NCBI GenBank assembly: GCA_022376925.1
Contig: JAIOJX010000005.1
Coordinates: 91,113,001 to 91,177,000, forward strand
Origin: Tragulus kanchil
Taxonomy: Eukaryota > Chordata > Mammalia > Artiodactyla > Tragulidae
Direction: 5' to 3'
DNA length: 64,000 nt
Shown here in pieces: positions 45,946 to 58,340 of the stretch. Made by a program: the position numbers and the translations under genes. Under the pieces are notes generated by a model. It saw only the letters and a list, made by a program, of their open reading frames with translations, was not told the origin of the DNA and did no database searches. Each line of letters starts with the position of its first letter. The stretch's first letter is position 1.

Positions 45946-47540
45946 GTGGTGAAGCCTCCTCGAAACTATTTTGAAAGTGTTTTAGTGATGGATTCAGCCC
46001 AGATGGATTCTTTGTGAGAAAGGCAGGCAGACAGCACCGGCGCCCCCCTCTACAGGAAGATGGTGGCTTTTTTTCATGGCTCTATCCCCAGAGTCTAGAA
46101 AAAGGCTTAGGATGTAGTAGGTATGGAAACATTTGTAGAATGAATGCCTAAATGAGTTCATGAAGAGCCTACTGTGTGCTAGTATCAGTGTGGCTACAGA
46201 GGTCCACAAGACATGGCCCTACTCCCAAGGAGCTTCACTTTTTGAAGGAAATAGAATGAAATTATTTCTGAAAGGAACTTACTGATGGAGAAGGGTACAT
46301 ATTGCAGGAAAGTGTACTCATTTCTAAGCTCCTAAAATATAGATGCTGAAAACTTGAGCTTCTTTGGTCTTAGACTGATTTGTAAGATCTGGATTCTAGG
46401 AAATGGTAGAGGGAAAAAACCTATTGATCACTCAGTAGCCTTCCACATAACAACAGAAACCTCCCCAGCTGGTACCACATGGTGAGCAATCACTTGCATA
46501 TGCCCCCCCCCCCCTCTCTTTCTCTATGACTATGGAATCAGAATATAGTATGATTCTTCTCCTTATGTTGAGACTTTTAGTGATTTCCCTGTTTTGGTCA
46601 TTTGCCTTCTAGCTTCCTGTCTTCCCCATTCCTCTTTTATCTGTCCATCTTTTGTCTTCACCACCTCCCTAACAACAATCTCATTTCCTGCTCTAAGGCA
46701 TATTTTACAGAGCAATAATAACCAATCTAAGTAAATATACCATCATTTCCTTAATTCTCTTGGTATTCATGTTTATTTCCATTTTTGTTATAAATAATGC
46801 TTCAGAGGAACCTATTCATGACTTTTCTAGATTTGGATTTTTTTCTTTCTTTCTTTTTTTTTTTTTAAAGATAGCAGGGCAAGTGAGTTCCTGATCTTAA
46901 GGATTTTCCCTCAGGAGACTGGGTCCCTTCCACCCATGGTTGCCCATCCCCGAAGGCCTCTGGGTCTACTTCCAGCTGACAGAAGGGGCAAGAGCAGGGA
47001 AGAGACCTAACGAGGCTGAGAAGTGGCACCAGCCTTTCTGTTTCCATTCCACTGATGACAGCTTGCCACAGAGCATCCCTGGGTGTGGGAGGTTCTGGCA
47101 TTGTAGTCCCTGGCTGGGCAGATTTCCAGAAACAGCTGTATATTCTCATTGGAGGACCATGAATTTTGGGTCAACAGTTACTTGTTGCTGCCATTATAGT
47201 TTTTTAGTGGTATGATAACTGTTCATCTTGATGACTTGGTACATTTTGTCCAACAGTCCCCCTGCCCCCATCCCCACTGAAATAATTTCATTTATTTCTG
47301 AGTATGACAAAAGACATATATTTGGTCTTAGTTAATTCCAATGATCTCATGAGACTTGTTTGTTATATATAGATCCATTGTGTCTACTACTATGATTTTT
47401 TCTTCTACCTGTTACTTTTTGTTTTAATGTTCATACCATTTTGGTTAATTATTTTGACTCATGTTACTATATGGAGAAATTGGTGGAGACTTTATCAATG
47501 GTGGCATATAAATTGCAGAGGGAGATTGACCCAGTCTATT
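45946..47540. other. Mixed unassigned DNA; C-run and GC-rich block
   Basis: 46130-46250 has a MIR/L2-like look ('gagcctactgtgtgctag', 'cccaaggagcttcac'). A 12-C run lies at 46503-46514. 46890-47160 is a GC-rich block with overlapping short frames on both strands and no recognised product. A 63-codon frame at 47441-47632 has no motif. Confidence 0.4.
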
Positions 47541-49746
47541 TCAAAAAGATTAAAGTGGAACCAATAACCAAAGATATTGGTTTTCCTCCAAGAAGACTGC
47601 ACAACTGCAGAAATATCTCAGCTGAACTATAGGGTCTTATTCAAAATAAAAAATAGCTTAGTATTATCAGGAAATATTTTCATTTGTAATTTTTCTTGAG
47701 CTAGTTATTTTGTATATATCTACTGTTGCTTTTAAAAATGATTATAATTAAGATGTCATTCTTTTTAGATTAATTTTTTGGAAGCTTCTTTTTCAGTGTC
47801 TCTAAGACTTAAGATTTAATTTAAACTACTTGCTCCCACTTGTTCCATCCATCCCAACCTCCCTCCAAATCTGAAAATATGATTATAAAAACCCACATTT
47901 TAAATGTTAATATTACTGTTATAAAACTGTCAAAGAGCTAGCAAAATTTTTGCTCAGCCAAAATTACTCTAAATTGATCCAGTCCTTATTTTTCCTTAGA
48001 GAAATGAATGAGGTATAATAAAGCCCAATGAAGAAGAAGAAAATTTGATGTCAGCTGTAGATATATAATTGAAATAGCTCCTAAGCTTCACAATGTTAGG
48101 GAGGAAAATTAATGAGGCAAAATTAGGAAATTATGCAAGTTTCATCCCTTTAATTCATTCATTCAACAAATGTTGAATTTCCTACTGTGCCCAACACATT
48201 CTGGATGTATTTTGAAGCAAGGACCTACAGGATTTTCTGATAGATTGGATATGAGGCTTAGAGGAAAGAGTCAAAGATTCTTATAGTACTGCCGAAAATT
48301 TACTGACCCTATCTACAAGATTTGTCCCTCTGGGAGAAGTATCCTGGCACCCCACTGATAATCAGGCTTGGCATGTGACTTTCTCTGACCAGTACATTAG
48401 GTATGAAAAGTAATGTGACCTTCCTGGCAGAATCTTTAAATGCCACCATGTTGGAGGTCTTCTGTTCCTTGCCAGGAGAGAGTCACTGTTGTGGAGGGGC
48501 TGCTCTTTCAGCCAAGACCCTGACACAAAGGAGATGGAACAAAGCCAGAGCCTCATCCTCTGCTGATACATAACTTGAGAAAGTAGCAAAATTACTTCAT
48601 AAGATGCTGAGTTTTTTTTGTTGTCATTACAGCAACATAGTTTTCAAAAGATTAAAGTGGAACCAATAACCAAAGATATTGGTTTTCCTCCAAGAAGACT
48701 GCACAACTGCAGAAATATCTCAGCTGAACTATAGGGTCTTATTCAAAATAAAAATAGCTTAGTATTATCAGGAAATATTTTCATTTGTAATTTTTCTTGA
48801 GCTAGTTATTTTGTATATATCTACTGTTGCTTTTAAAAATGATTATAATTAAGATGTCATTCTTTTTAGATTAATTTTTTGGAAGCTTCTTTTTCAGTGT
48901 CTCTAAGACTTAAGATTTAATTTAAACTACTTGCTCCCACTTGTTCCATCCATCCCAACCTCCCTCCAAATCTGAAAATATGATTATAAAAACCCACATT
49001 TTAAATGTTAATATTACTGTTATAAAACTGTCAAAGAGCTAGCAAAATTTTTGCTCAGCCAAAATTACTCTAAATTGATCCAGTCCTTATTTTTCCTTAG
49101 AGAAATGAATGAGGTATAATAAAGCCCAATGAAGAAGAAGAAAATTTGATGTCAGCTGTAGATATATAATTGAAATAGCTCCTAAGCTTCACAATGTTAG
49201 GGAGGAAAATTAATGAGGCAAAATTAGGAAATTATGCAAGTTTCATCCCTTTAATTCATTCATTCAACAAATGTTGAATTTCCTACTGTGCCCAACACAT
49301 TCTGGATGTATTTTGAAGCAAGGACCTACAGGATTTTCTGATAGATTGGATATGAGGCTTAGAGGAAAGAGTCAAAGATTCTTATAGTACTGCCGAAAAT
49401 TTACTGACCCTATCTACAAGATTTGTCCCTCTGGGAGAAGTATCCTGGCACCCCACTGATAATCAGGCTTGGCATGTGACTTTCTCTGACCAGTACATTA
49501 GGTATGAAAAGTAATGTGACCTTCCTGGCAGAATCTTTAAATGCCACCATGTTGGAGGTCTTCTGTTCCTTGCCAGGAGAGAGTCACTGTTGTGGAGGGG
49601 CTGCTCTTTCAGCCAAGACCCTGACACAAAGGAGATGGAACAAAGCCAGAGCCTCATCCTCTGCTGATACATAACTTGAGAAAGTAGCAAAATTACTTCA
49701 TAAGATGCTGAGTTTTTTTTGTTGTTGTCATTACAGCAACATAGTT
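47541..49746. repeat. Direct duplication D15, 47541-48642 and 48644-49746
   Basis: Offset 1102 to 1104: copy two has an A-run one base shorter near 48752 and an added 'gtt' near 49724. Copies abut with one base between them. Confidence 0.94.
48160..48220. repeat. L2-like fragment
   Basis: 'attcattcattcaacaaatg' followed by 'cctactgtgcccaacaca' is the common L2 3' motif. Artefactual copy at about 49260-49320. Confidence 0.45.
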
Positions 49747-51613
49747 CAGTGAAAGCTCATAAATACAGATGCCTTCAAGGATTTTGCCCTGAGCAGCGGA
49801 AAGGATAGAATTTTCATTGACTGAAGTGGAAAACTTAGGGGAGGAGCAGGTTTTCAAGGGCAGATTAGGAATTCAGTTTTGAACATACCAAGTTTTTGAA
49901 GTGTCTTTCATAACATCCAGGTAAGGCTATTGAGTAAGCAATACAATATAAGAACCTGAAGTTCAAGGGAGAAGGCCAGGATAGAGATAAAAATGGGGGG
50001 AGAGGCTGTCACCAGTATAGAGTTGGTAGAGTTTTAAAAAATTTCATTGAAGTATAGTGTATTTACAGCATTGTATTAATCTCTGCTGTGTAACAAAGTT
50101 ACTCAGTTGAGATATATAGATAGATACTCTTTACCATATTTTTCCATTATAGTTTATCATAGGATATTGAATATGGTTGCTTCTGCTATATGGTAGAACC
50201 TTATTGTTTATCCATCCTATATATAAGAGTTTCCATCTTCTAATTACAAACTCTCAATCTGTCCCTTCCCTATCCCATTCTCCTTGGCAGCAAGTCTGTT
50301 CTCTATGTCTGCGAATCCATTTCTATTTTGTTGATAAGTTCATTTGTGTCACGTTTTAGATTGTACATGTGAATTAATATGTACAATCTAAACATGTGGT
50401 ATTTGTGTCTCTATATCTGACTTCACTTAGTATGACAATCTCTAAGACCATCCATGTTGCTTTTAACATGTGTTATTTTTGGATTTTTTCTGATAGATTG
50501 GATATGAGGCTTAGAGGAAAGAGTCAAAGATTCTTATAGTACTGCCGAAAATTTACTGACCCTATCTACAAGATTTGTCCCTCTGGGAGAAGTATCCTGG
50601 CACCCCACTGATAATCAGGCTTGGCATGTGACTTTCTCTGACCAGTACATTAGGTATGAAAAGTAATGTGACCTTCCTGGCAGAATCTTTAAATGCCACC
50701 ATGTTGGAGGTCTTCTGTTCCTTGCCAGGAGAGAGTCACTGTTGTGGAGGGGCTGCTCTTTCAGCCAAGACCCTGACACAAAGGAGATGGAACAAAGCCA
50801 GAGCCTCATCCTCTGCTGATACATAACTTGAGAAAGTAGCAAAATTACTTCATAAGATGCTGAGTTTTTTTTGTTGTTGTCATTACAGCAACATAGTTCA
50901 GTGAAAGCTCATAAATACAGATGCCTTCAAGGATTTTGCCCTGAGCAGCGGAAAGGATAGAATTTTCATTGACTGAAGTGGAAAACTTAGGGGAGGAGCA
51001 GGTTTTCAAGGGCAGATTAGGAATTCAGTTTTGAACATACCAAGTTTTTGAAGTGTCTTTCATAACATCCAGGTAAGGCTATTGAGTAAGCAATACAATA
51101 TAAGAACCTGAAGTTCAAGGGAGAAGGCCAGGATAGAGATAAAAATGGGGGGAGAGGCTGTCACCAGTATAGAGTTGGTAGAGTTTTAAAAAATTTCATT
51201 GAAGTATAGTGTATTTACAGCATTGTATTAATCTCTGCTGTGTAACAAAGTTACTCAGTTGAGATATATAGATAGATACTCTTTACCATATTTTTCCATT
51301 ATAGTTTATCATAGGATATTGAATATGGTTGCTTCTGCTATATGGTAGAACCTTATTGTTTATCCATCCTATATATAAGAGTTTCCATCTTCTAATTACA
51401 AACTCTCAATCTGTCCCTTCCCTATCCCATTCTCCTTGGCAGCAAGTCTGTTCTCTATGTCTGCGAATCCATTTCTATTTTGTTGATAAGTTCATTTGTG
51501 TCACGTTTTAGATTGTACATGTGAATTAATATGTACAATCTAAACATGTGGTATTTGTGTCTCTATATCTGACTTCACTTAGTATGACAATCTCTAAGAC
51601 CATCCATGTTGCT
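49331..51613. repeat. Direct duplication D16, 49331-50461 and 50481-51613
   Basis: Offset 1150 in the first 7 bases, then 1152 (two extra T at 50484-50489). Separator 50462-50480 is a corrupted version of the true right flank at 51614 onward ('gaaaatggtattattttatt'). Confidence 0.94.
50355..50392. repeat. Perfect inverted repeat, 14-bp arms, 10-base loop
   Basis: Arms 'tttagattgtacat' (50355-50368) and 'atgtacaatctaaa' (50379-50392). It lies inside the L1 tail where related L1s as I remember them have no such hairpin. Further copies in D16/D17 at about 51507-51544 and 52587-52624. Confidence 0.85.
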
Positions 51614-53435
51614 GAAAATGGTATTATTTTATTTTTCTGAATGGTATATGTACCATCTTTTTTATCCATTCATTTGTTAATGGACACTTTAGATTGGTTC
51701 TGTGTTTTGCCTATTGTAGATAGGGTTGCTATGAACATAGGGTTGCATGTATCTTTTTTTTTTAATAAAGATTTATTTATTTACTTATTTTGGGCGGGTG
51801 TTGGGTTGGGGAGGAAGGGGAGCAGGTGGGCCACTTCTATTGGTTTTTCATTTCTCTATTTTAATCCATCTTTATTCTTTGGCTTCTGTGGGCCTCCCAT
51901 CGCAGTGGCGTCTGTCGTTGCAGAGCGCTGTCTCTGGGCACATGCACTCCAAAGCTCTGTCTCGGTAATTGGACACATTGGTCCAGCCACTCTGCGGCAC
52001 GTGGGATCTTCCCAGGCCAGGGATCGAACTGGTGGCCCTTGCACTGCAAGGCGGTGTCCTTACCCACTGGACCACCAGGGGAAGCCCGCATGTATCTTTT
52101 TGAATTATAGTTTTGCCTAGATGTATTTCCAGAAGTGGGATTGTTGAATCATATGGCAAGAGTTGATAGTTTTTAAGACCATAGAATCAGTTTAGATCAT
52201 GAAGGGAGTGATTATATAGAGAATGGGAGGATGCCACAAGAGGTCATGACCTTCCTCATCATGAGTGTTTTCTCTTAGTGAGGGAACCTCATGACAGTGA
52301 GCTTGAGAAAGAAAAATGAGAACAAAGAAATTGACTACAGCATAGATAGTTAATTCCCTTCCTCAAAACAAAGAGGTTTTTTTTATCTCTTAGAAATTGA
52401 GGGCCTTAGTTTATCATAGGATATATGGTTCATTTGATTTTTTCCATCCTATATATAAGAGTTTCCATCTTCTAATTACAAACTCTCAATCTGTCCCTTC
52501 CCTATCCCATTCTCCTTGGCAGCAAGTCTGTTCTCTATGTCTGCGAATCCATTTCTATTTTGTTGATAAGTTCATTTGTGTCACGTTTTAGATTGTACAT
52601 GTGAATTAATATGTACAATCTAAACATGTGGTATTTGTGTCTCTATATCTGACTTCACTTAGTATGACAATCTCTAAGACCATCCATGTTGCTGAAAATG
52701 GTATTATTTTATTTTTCTGAATGGTATATGTACCATCTTTTTTATCCATTCATTTGTTAATGGACACTTTAGATTGGTTCTGTGTTTTGCCTATTGTAGA
52801 TAGGGTTGCTATGAACATAGGGTTGCATGTATCTTTTTTTTTTAATAAAGATTTATTTATTTACTTATTTTGGGCGGGTGTTGGGTTGGGGAGGAAGGGG
52901 AGCAGGTGGGCCACTTCTATTGGTTTTTCATTTCTCTATTTTAATCCATCTTTATTCTTTGGCTTCTGTGGGCCTCCCATCGCAGTGGCGTCTGTCGTTG
53001 CAGAGCGCTGTCTCTGGGCACATGCACTCCAAAGCTCTGTCTCGGTAATTGGACACATTGGTCCAGCCACTCTGCGGCACGTGGGATCTTCCCAGGCCAG
53101 GGATCGAACTGGTGGCCCTTGCACTGCAAGGCGGTGTCCTTACCCACTGGACCACCAGGGGAAGCCCGCATGTATCTTTTTGAATTATAGTTTTGCCTAG
53201 ATGTATTTCCAGAAGTGGGATTGTTGAATCATATGGCAAGAGTTGATAGTTTTTAAGACCATAGAATCAGTTTAGATCATGAAGGGAGTGATTATATAGA
53301 GAATGGGAGGATGCCACAAGAGGTCATGACCTTCCTCATCATGAGTGTTTTCTCTTAGTGAGGGAACCTCATGACAGTGAGCTTGAGAAAGAAAAATGAG
53401 AACAAAGAAATTGACTACAGCATAGATAGTTAATT
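51363..53435. repeat. Direct duplication D17, 51363-52355 and 52443-53435
   Basis: Offset 1080, essentially identical, including a whole SINE with both target duplications. The separator 52356-52442 (87 bases) is the longest. Its right half is a broken form of 51302-51362 ('tagtttatcataggatat'), its left half of the true right flank after 53435. Confidence 0.94.
51759..52087 (-). mobile_element. CHR-like SINE, GC-tail form (type B), in L1
   Basis: Antisense type B: 'aaagatttatttatttactt', G-rich 'gggttggggaggaagggg', 'cccatcgcagtggcg', 'tcggtaattggacacattgg', 'ggatcgaactggtggccc', 'ccactggaccaccagg'. Target duplication 'gcatgtatcttttt' at 51745-51758 and 52088-52101, 14 of 14. Artefactual copy at 52839-53167. 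Confidence 0.9.
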
Positions 53436-53599
53436 TTTTTTTTTTTTCTCCCTAAGAGGGAACAAAGAAATGGGCAGTCTCAGGAGTCAGAAGGTGGATC
53501 AAATGAGGGTTTTCTAATAGAATAAAAACATAAGATGAATGCTCTTCATGAATATTTGAGTACAACCCTTTTATTTCCCAGGGCCTGTTACTCAATTTA

Positions 53600-53756
53600 A
53601 AGAATGGAAAGAAACTAGCATTTATTGTGTATTTAAAATATGCTGTACACAGTACTAAGCACATTCACATATTCATTTGCTCCTCACAGCTGTCAGTACA
53701 TTGTGAAGTAACTGATTACTTTTCAGAGTCTCTGAAAGGTGAAGTGACTTCATTTC
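53600..53756 (-). repeat. MIR-like fragment, antisense
   Basis: 'tagcatttattgtgtattta', 'cagtactaagcacattcaca', 'cattcatttgctcctcacag': decayed antisense MIR. Confidence 0.55.
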
Positions 53757-54185
53757 TGTTCAGTTCAGTAACTCAGTTGTGTCCAGCTCTTTGCAACCCA
53801 TGGCCTGCAGCATGCCAGGCATCCTTGTCCTTTGCTATCTCCCAGAACTTGCTCAAACTCATGTCCATTGACTCAGTGATGCCATCCAACCATCCCATCT
53901 TCTGTTGTCCCCTTCTCTTTTTGCTTTTTATTTGTCCCAACATCAAGTTCTTTTCGAATAAGCTCCCTCTTTGCATCAGGTGGCCAAAGTACTGGAGCTT
54001 CAGCTTCAGTCCTTCCAATGAATATTCAGGGTTAATTTCCTTTAGGATTGACTGTTTGCTCTCCTTGCAGCCCAGGGGACTCTCAAGAGTCTTCTCCAAC
54101 ACCACAGTTCAAAGGCGTCAATTCTTCGGCTCTCAACCTTCTTTATGCTCCAACTCTCACATCCACACATGACTACTGGATGTCT
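53757..54185 (-). mobile_element. BovB 3' fragment, antisense
   Basis: 'gttcagttcagtaactcag', 'ttgcaacccatggcctgcag', 'ccatccaaccatcccatctt', 'ctggagcttcagcttcag', 'cacatgactactgga'. The minus strand gives '[27 protein letters not shown]' in pieces (53773-54105), the BovB C-terminal tail. The long plus-strand frame here (53627-54172) is only its shadow. Confidence 0.82.
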
Positions 54186-54260
54186 CACAGTTACTATGTG
54201 GTGAAATTGAGGTTCAGTCCTTCATCTTGCTCTTGACACAGAATCTGTGCTCTTTTCTCT

Positions 54261-56583
54261 TTGGTAATTGCCTTCCAAAAAAGATTAAATGTTCCCTGAG
54301 GAGCAAATTTCATGAATATTTTCTGTATTGCTTCTCAGCAAAGGATACAATTGCTAATAGCTGTAAATTTGTGTTTCCCACACCATTGTCCAGTGTTTAG
54401 CACTGAGCTATGTTCTGCTACTGTTGACTCTAAAAGTTCTTACCCAACCTGAAATATGACTTTATAAGTCCCTGATGCCATTTAGAAAGCCCAAACCCAC
54501 CAAATATCAGGTGAAACTGTCATTTTCCTTCATTCATGGCCAGGCAACCAGTTACCACACTAACAGTTGCTTTGAAGTTTGGTAGAAATTTCATAAATTC
54601 ATGATGATGATTAAATGTACAAGATGGAAAGTTTCACACTGGTATCCTGGTACAGAAGCCACTTCTTCTGTTGGTTTAATTCCTGCCACTCATGATAAAC
54701 ATACGGTTCAAGTAGCCATGGTGTGGTTGTCATAATGTTAGCTTGTCATAGAAATCTTTCACAAGTGATAGAACTCTTTTTTAAAAATGTCAATAAATTG
54801 TATAGCTGGAAGCCTAAAAACTCTTCATGCTTTGTCTTATTTTTAAAAGATACAGGTCTTTCCTGGTGGTCCTTTGGGTAGAGAGTCCACCTTGCAGTGC
54901 AAGGGCCACTGGTTCAATCCCTGGCCTGGGAAGATTCCACATGCTGTGGAGCAGCTGGACTAGCTGGACTGGTGTGTCCAATTATGAGCCAGTGCTCTGC
55001 AACGAGAGAGGTCACTGCAATGGGAGGCCCACACAGGCCAAAGAATAAAGATGGATGAAAATAAATATAAAAATAAAAGATGCATGATGAGGGAATAAAT
55101 TTAAAAAAAAAGAAAAGAGAAGCAAATATTTTTAGAAAAAGATACAGCAGAACTCAGTTTTTATTGAAATATAAAGAAGTATACAAATCTCTACATTTTT
55201 GAAGGTTATAGTAACTTCTGGTACTTTAAACAGTGATTTCTGGTGGCACAGGACAGTTAGTGCATGCAGTGGATGTCTTGGTTTTGCTACAGTGGTGTGG
55301 CTCATTACAGAGCCTGAATGTGCATTGGGTTCATAGTGTGAAGGCTGGTGAATTACCAGAAAATGTGAACACTTAAGATTCTTCACATCCTAAATTATGT
55401 GATATGCTCAGCCTGTTGGGGAAATGTACTTGGTAATTGCCTTCCAAAAGATTAAATGTTCCCTGAGGAGCAAATTTCATGAATATTTTCTGTATTGCTT
55501 CTCAGCAAAGGATACAATTGCTAATAGCTGTAAATTTGTGTTTCCCACACCATTGTCCAGTGTTTAGCACTGAGCTATGTTCTGCTACTGTTGACTCTAA
55601 AAGTTCTTACCCAACCTGAAATATGACTTTATAAGTCCCTGATGCCATTTAGAAAGCCCAAACCCACCAAATATCAGGTGAAACTGTCATTTTCCTTCAT
55701 TCATGGCCAGGCAACCAGTTACCACACTAACAGTTGCTTTGAAGTTTGGTAGAAATTTCATAAATTCATGATGATGATTAAATGTACAAGATGGAAAGTT
55801 TCACACTGGTATCCTGGTACAGAAGCCACTTCTTCTGTTGGTTTAATTCCTGCCACTCATGATAAACATACGGTTCAAGTAGCCATGGTGTGGTTGTCAT
55901 AATGTTAGCTTGTCATAGAAATCTTTCACAAGTGATAGAACTCTTTTTTAAAAATGTCAATAAATTGTATAGCTGGAAGCCTAAAACTCTTCATGCTTTG
56001 TCTTATTTTTAAAAGATACAGGTCTTTCCTGGTGGTCCTTTGGGTAGAGAGTCCACCTTGCAGTGCAAGGGCCACTGGTTCAATCCCTGGCCTGGGAAGA
56101 TTCCACATGCTGTGGAGCAGCTGGACTAGCTGGACTGGTGTGTCCAATTATGAGCCAGTGCTCTGCAACGAGAGAGGTCACTGCAATGGGAGGCCCACAC
56201 AGGCCAAAGAATAAAGATGGATGAAAATAAATATAAAAATAAAAGATGCATGATGAGGGAATAAATTTAAAAAAAAAGAAAAGAGAAGCAAATATTTTTA
56301 GAAAAAGATACAGCAGAACTCAGTTTTTATTGAAATATAAAGAAGTATACAAATCTCTACATTTTTGAAGGTTATAGTAACTTCTGGTACTTTAAACAGT
56401 GATTTCTGGTGGCACAGGACAGTTAGTGCATGCAGTGGATGTCTTGGTTTTGCTACAGTGGTGTGGCTCATTACAGAGCCTGAATGTGCATTGGGTTCAT
56501 AGTGTGAAGGCTGGTGAATTACCAGAAAATGTGAACACTTAAGATTCTTCACATCCTAAATTATGTGATATGCTCAGCCTGTT
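54261..56583. repeat. Direct duplication D18, 54261-55417 and 55430-56583
   Basis: Offset 1169 falling to 1166 through A-run differences near 54286 and 54816. The largest unit. The separator 55418-55429 'ggggaaatgtac' is a noisy form of the right flank after 56583. It contains a whole SINE. Confidence 0.94.
54855..55073 (+). mobile_element. CHR-like SINE (type A), sense
   Basis: Head 'ggtctttcctggtggtcc', 'gagagtccaccttgcagtgc', box-B-like 'tggttcaatccctgg', body 'ggtgtgtccaattatgagcc', 'gaggtcactgcaatggg', 'gaataaagatggatgaaaa'. Flanks 'aaaagatac'/'aaaagatgc' suggest a short target duplication. Artefactual copy at 56021-56239. Confidence 0.85.
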
Positions 56584-57100
56584 TGGGGGAAAGAAAATGA
56601 ACCTCCCATTTGCCATGGACTCTGATGGCTAACTGAACCTGTGCATCAAGGCCTCTCAGTCTCTGTTCTAGAAAAGATTCTAGCCACAGAATTGGCCATG
56701 TGATCCAAGTTAGGACAGTCTGAGGCCGTCCTTGAGAGTACCTTGATTTTTGAGGGCTGGTAAAAAACTTTCTTTCTGGTAGGGTCTCCAGATTCTCAGC
56801 AGCCATGTTTTTGCCATCCACCTAGGGAAGTCCCGTCTGCAGTAGGAGTTACTGAGATATTGATGAACATGTAAAAAAACCTGAAGATGAGATGAGAGAA
56901 GAGAGAGGTATTGACTTCAGTCCCCAGTTCTAATTCCTGAAGCCAGGCTTCTGAAATGTGTCCTCAAATTCTGTAAGCATTAAATTTTCAAATATTACTC
57001 TGCTGTTCACTAATTTTAATACTTCAGCTATGATCCAGTGAAAATGTCATATGCTCAAAGTACTACTATAAAGAAATCTGGTTTAGTTTGGTGACTTAAA
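56584..57100. other. Unique DNA, nothing recognised
   Basis: A minus-strand frame of 86 codons (56561-56821) has no motif or splice context. Confidence 0.4.
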
Positions 57101-57104
57101 TCAT

Positions 57105-57545
57105 GCTCAGCTTATAGCAAAATATCATAGACGGGGTAGCTTAAACAACAGACTTTTATTTGTCACAGCTCTGCCAACTGGGAAGTCCAAGATAAAGATG
57201 CCAGTTGGGTTGGTGTTTGGGTTGCAGATGGGCACCCTCTCGCTATGTCCTCATGTGGTGGCGAGAGAAAAAGATCTGCTCTCTCTTGCTCTTCTTTTGT
57301 TGTTGTTCAGTTGCCAAGTCGTGTCTGAGTCTTTGCGACCTCGTGGACTGCAGGATGCCAGTCTTCCTTGTCCCTCACCATCTCCTGGAGCTTGCCCAAG
57401 TTCACACCAAGTTCCTTTTCTTAAAAGACACAAATCTCATGGTGGATGGCCACCCTCCTGGCTTCATATAAACCTCATCACCTCCAAATACTGTCACATT
57501 GAAGTTAGGACTTCCACATTTGAACTTTTGGGAGACACAAATATT
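57105..57545 (-). mobile_element. MaLR-type LTR relic, antisense, with Bov fragment inside
   Basis: 'aaaatatcatagacgg', 'cttaaacaacagacttttat', 'ctgggaagtccaagat', 'atgtcctcatgtggtgg', then after an interruption 'taaacctcatcacctcc' and 'gaagttaggacttccacat'. This is the same antisense LTR pattern as at 3344-3690, more decayed. The interruption at about 57298-57420 ('gttgttcagttgccaagtcg' ... 'catctcctggagcttgccc') is a BovB/Bov-A end. Confidence 0.55.
57298..57420 (-). mobile_element. BovB/Bov-A end fragment, antisense
   Basis: 'ttgttcagttgccaagtcg', 'gagtctttgcgacctcgtgg', 'ctccttgtccctcacc'-like order: the antisense of the shared BovB 3'/Bov-A sequence, nested in the LTR relic. Confidence 0.75.
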
Positions 57546-58099
57546 CTGAACACTTGGGAAAGAAACTCTGTAGTAAAATAAAGGAAGGTAGGAAAAGGGA
57601 GGAAGGCAGGAGGAGTAAACAAAGAGGAGAAGGAAGCTTAAAGCTTAAAATTTTCTATTGCTCTCAGAAATTTTCCCTCCCAATTCATGGGTCAATAAAT
57701 TATTTCTCTCTCTCTCTTTTTTTTTCACCTATTTTAAATCACTTTTGGCCACTTGAAACTATTTATCATTTCTTTGAAGATATTACAAAGATTATTCCAG
57801 TGTGTAGAATTATATAATTAAAGAATCAGGGATACGATACATTTCTAATGGAAATTTCTCCTACTCTCATATTTAAATAGCATCCTTATCCAGAGATTTC
57901 CTCTCAAATGTCTTAAATGCCAGCTGTGATCTCCACTCTTCCTTTGTTAAACATGTGGAAGAGATGATATTGTAAACTACCAGGAAAGAGCTGATGAAAA
58001 TTCAAAGTGTGAAATAAAAGTGTGAAATTACAACGTAATCACTAATTGAAAACAGGGACCAGTGTAGGTTCTAGGAGATGCTAATTAAAAATGAAAGTG
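57546..58099. other. Unique DNA with pyrimidine tract
   Basis: A (CT)n/T-run lies at 57704-57725. No gene or known repeat recognised. Confidence 0.4.
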
Positions 58100-58340
58100 G
58101 AGCCTTCCATGGTGGTTCAGTGGGTAAAGAGTTCACCTTGCAGTGCAAGGGGCGTCAGTTTAATCCCTGGCCCAGGAAGATCCCACATGCCACTGAACGC
58201 TTGGACTGGTGTGTCCAATTACGAGCTGGTGCTCTGAAAGGAGAGAGGCCACTGCAATGGGAGGCCCACACAGGTCAAAGAATAAGAATGGATGAAAATA
58301 AATAAATTTAAAAAAAAATAAAAGAGGCTAAAAAATTTTT
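58100..58340 (+). mobile_element. CHR-like SINE (type A), sense
   Basis: Head 'gagccttccatggtggttc', 'gagttcaccttgcagtgc', 'cagtttaatccctggcc', body 'gtgtccaattacgagc', 'gaggccactgcaatggg', 'gaataagaatggatgaaa', tail 'aataaataaatttaaa' and 'aaaagaggctaaaaaa'. Confidence 0.83.

Larger units (their letters stand above)
50036..52157 (-). mobile_element. 5'-truncated L1 tail, antisense, split by SINE
   Basis: 3' UTR on the left: 'ttcattgaagtatagtg', 'tgtaacaaagttactcagtt', 'tatggtagaaccttattg'. Then 'tgacttcacttagtatgac', 'catccatgttgctgaaaatg', 'gttgctatgaacatagggtt' and, after the SINE, 'tagatgtatttccagaagtgg'. Flanks 'agagttggtagagtttt' (50020) and 'agagttgatagttttta' (52160) look like its target duplication. 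Its length is inflated by D16, and D17 adds another partial copy (52443-53240). Confidence 0.78.

Noticed and set aside
45565..46017. 150-codon frame, plus strand
   Set aside because: Mostly the opposite strand of an old L1 tail; no start, domain or splice support.
47441..47632. 63-codon frame with protein-like composition
   Set aside because: No motif, no splice sites that fit, and such frames are expected by chance in AT-rich DNA. A database search could reopen it.
51641..52120. 159-codon frame (also at 52721-53200) and similar frames at 38089-38538 and 60131-60460
   Set aside because: They lie within type B SINEs. The shared peptides (e.g. 'GPPIAVASVVAE') are translated SINE sequence, found wherever the SINE is.
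53627..54172. Longest open frame in the window (181 codons, plus strand)
   Set aside because: It is the opposite-strand shadow of a BovB 3' fragment; the minus strand carries the recognisable BovB tail.
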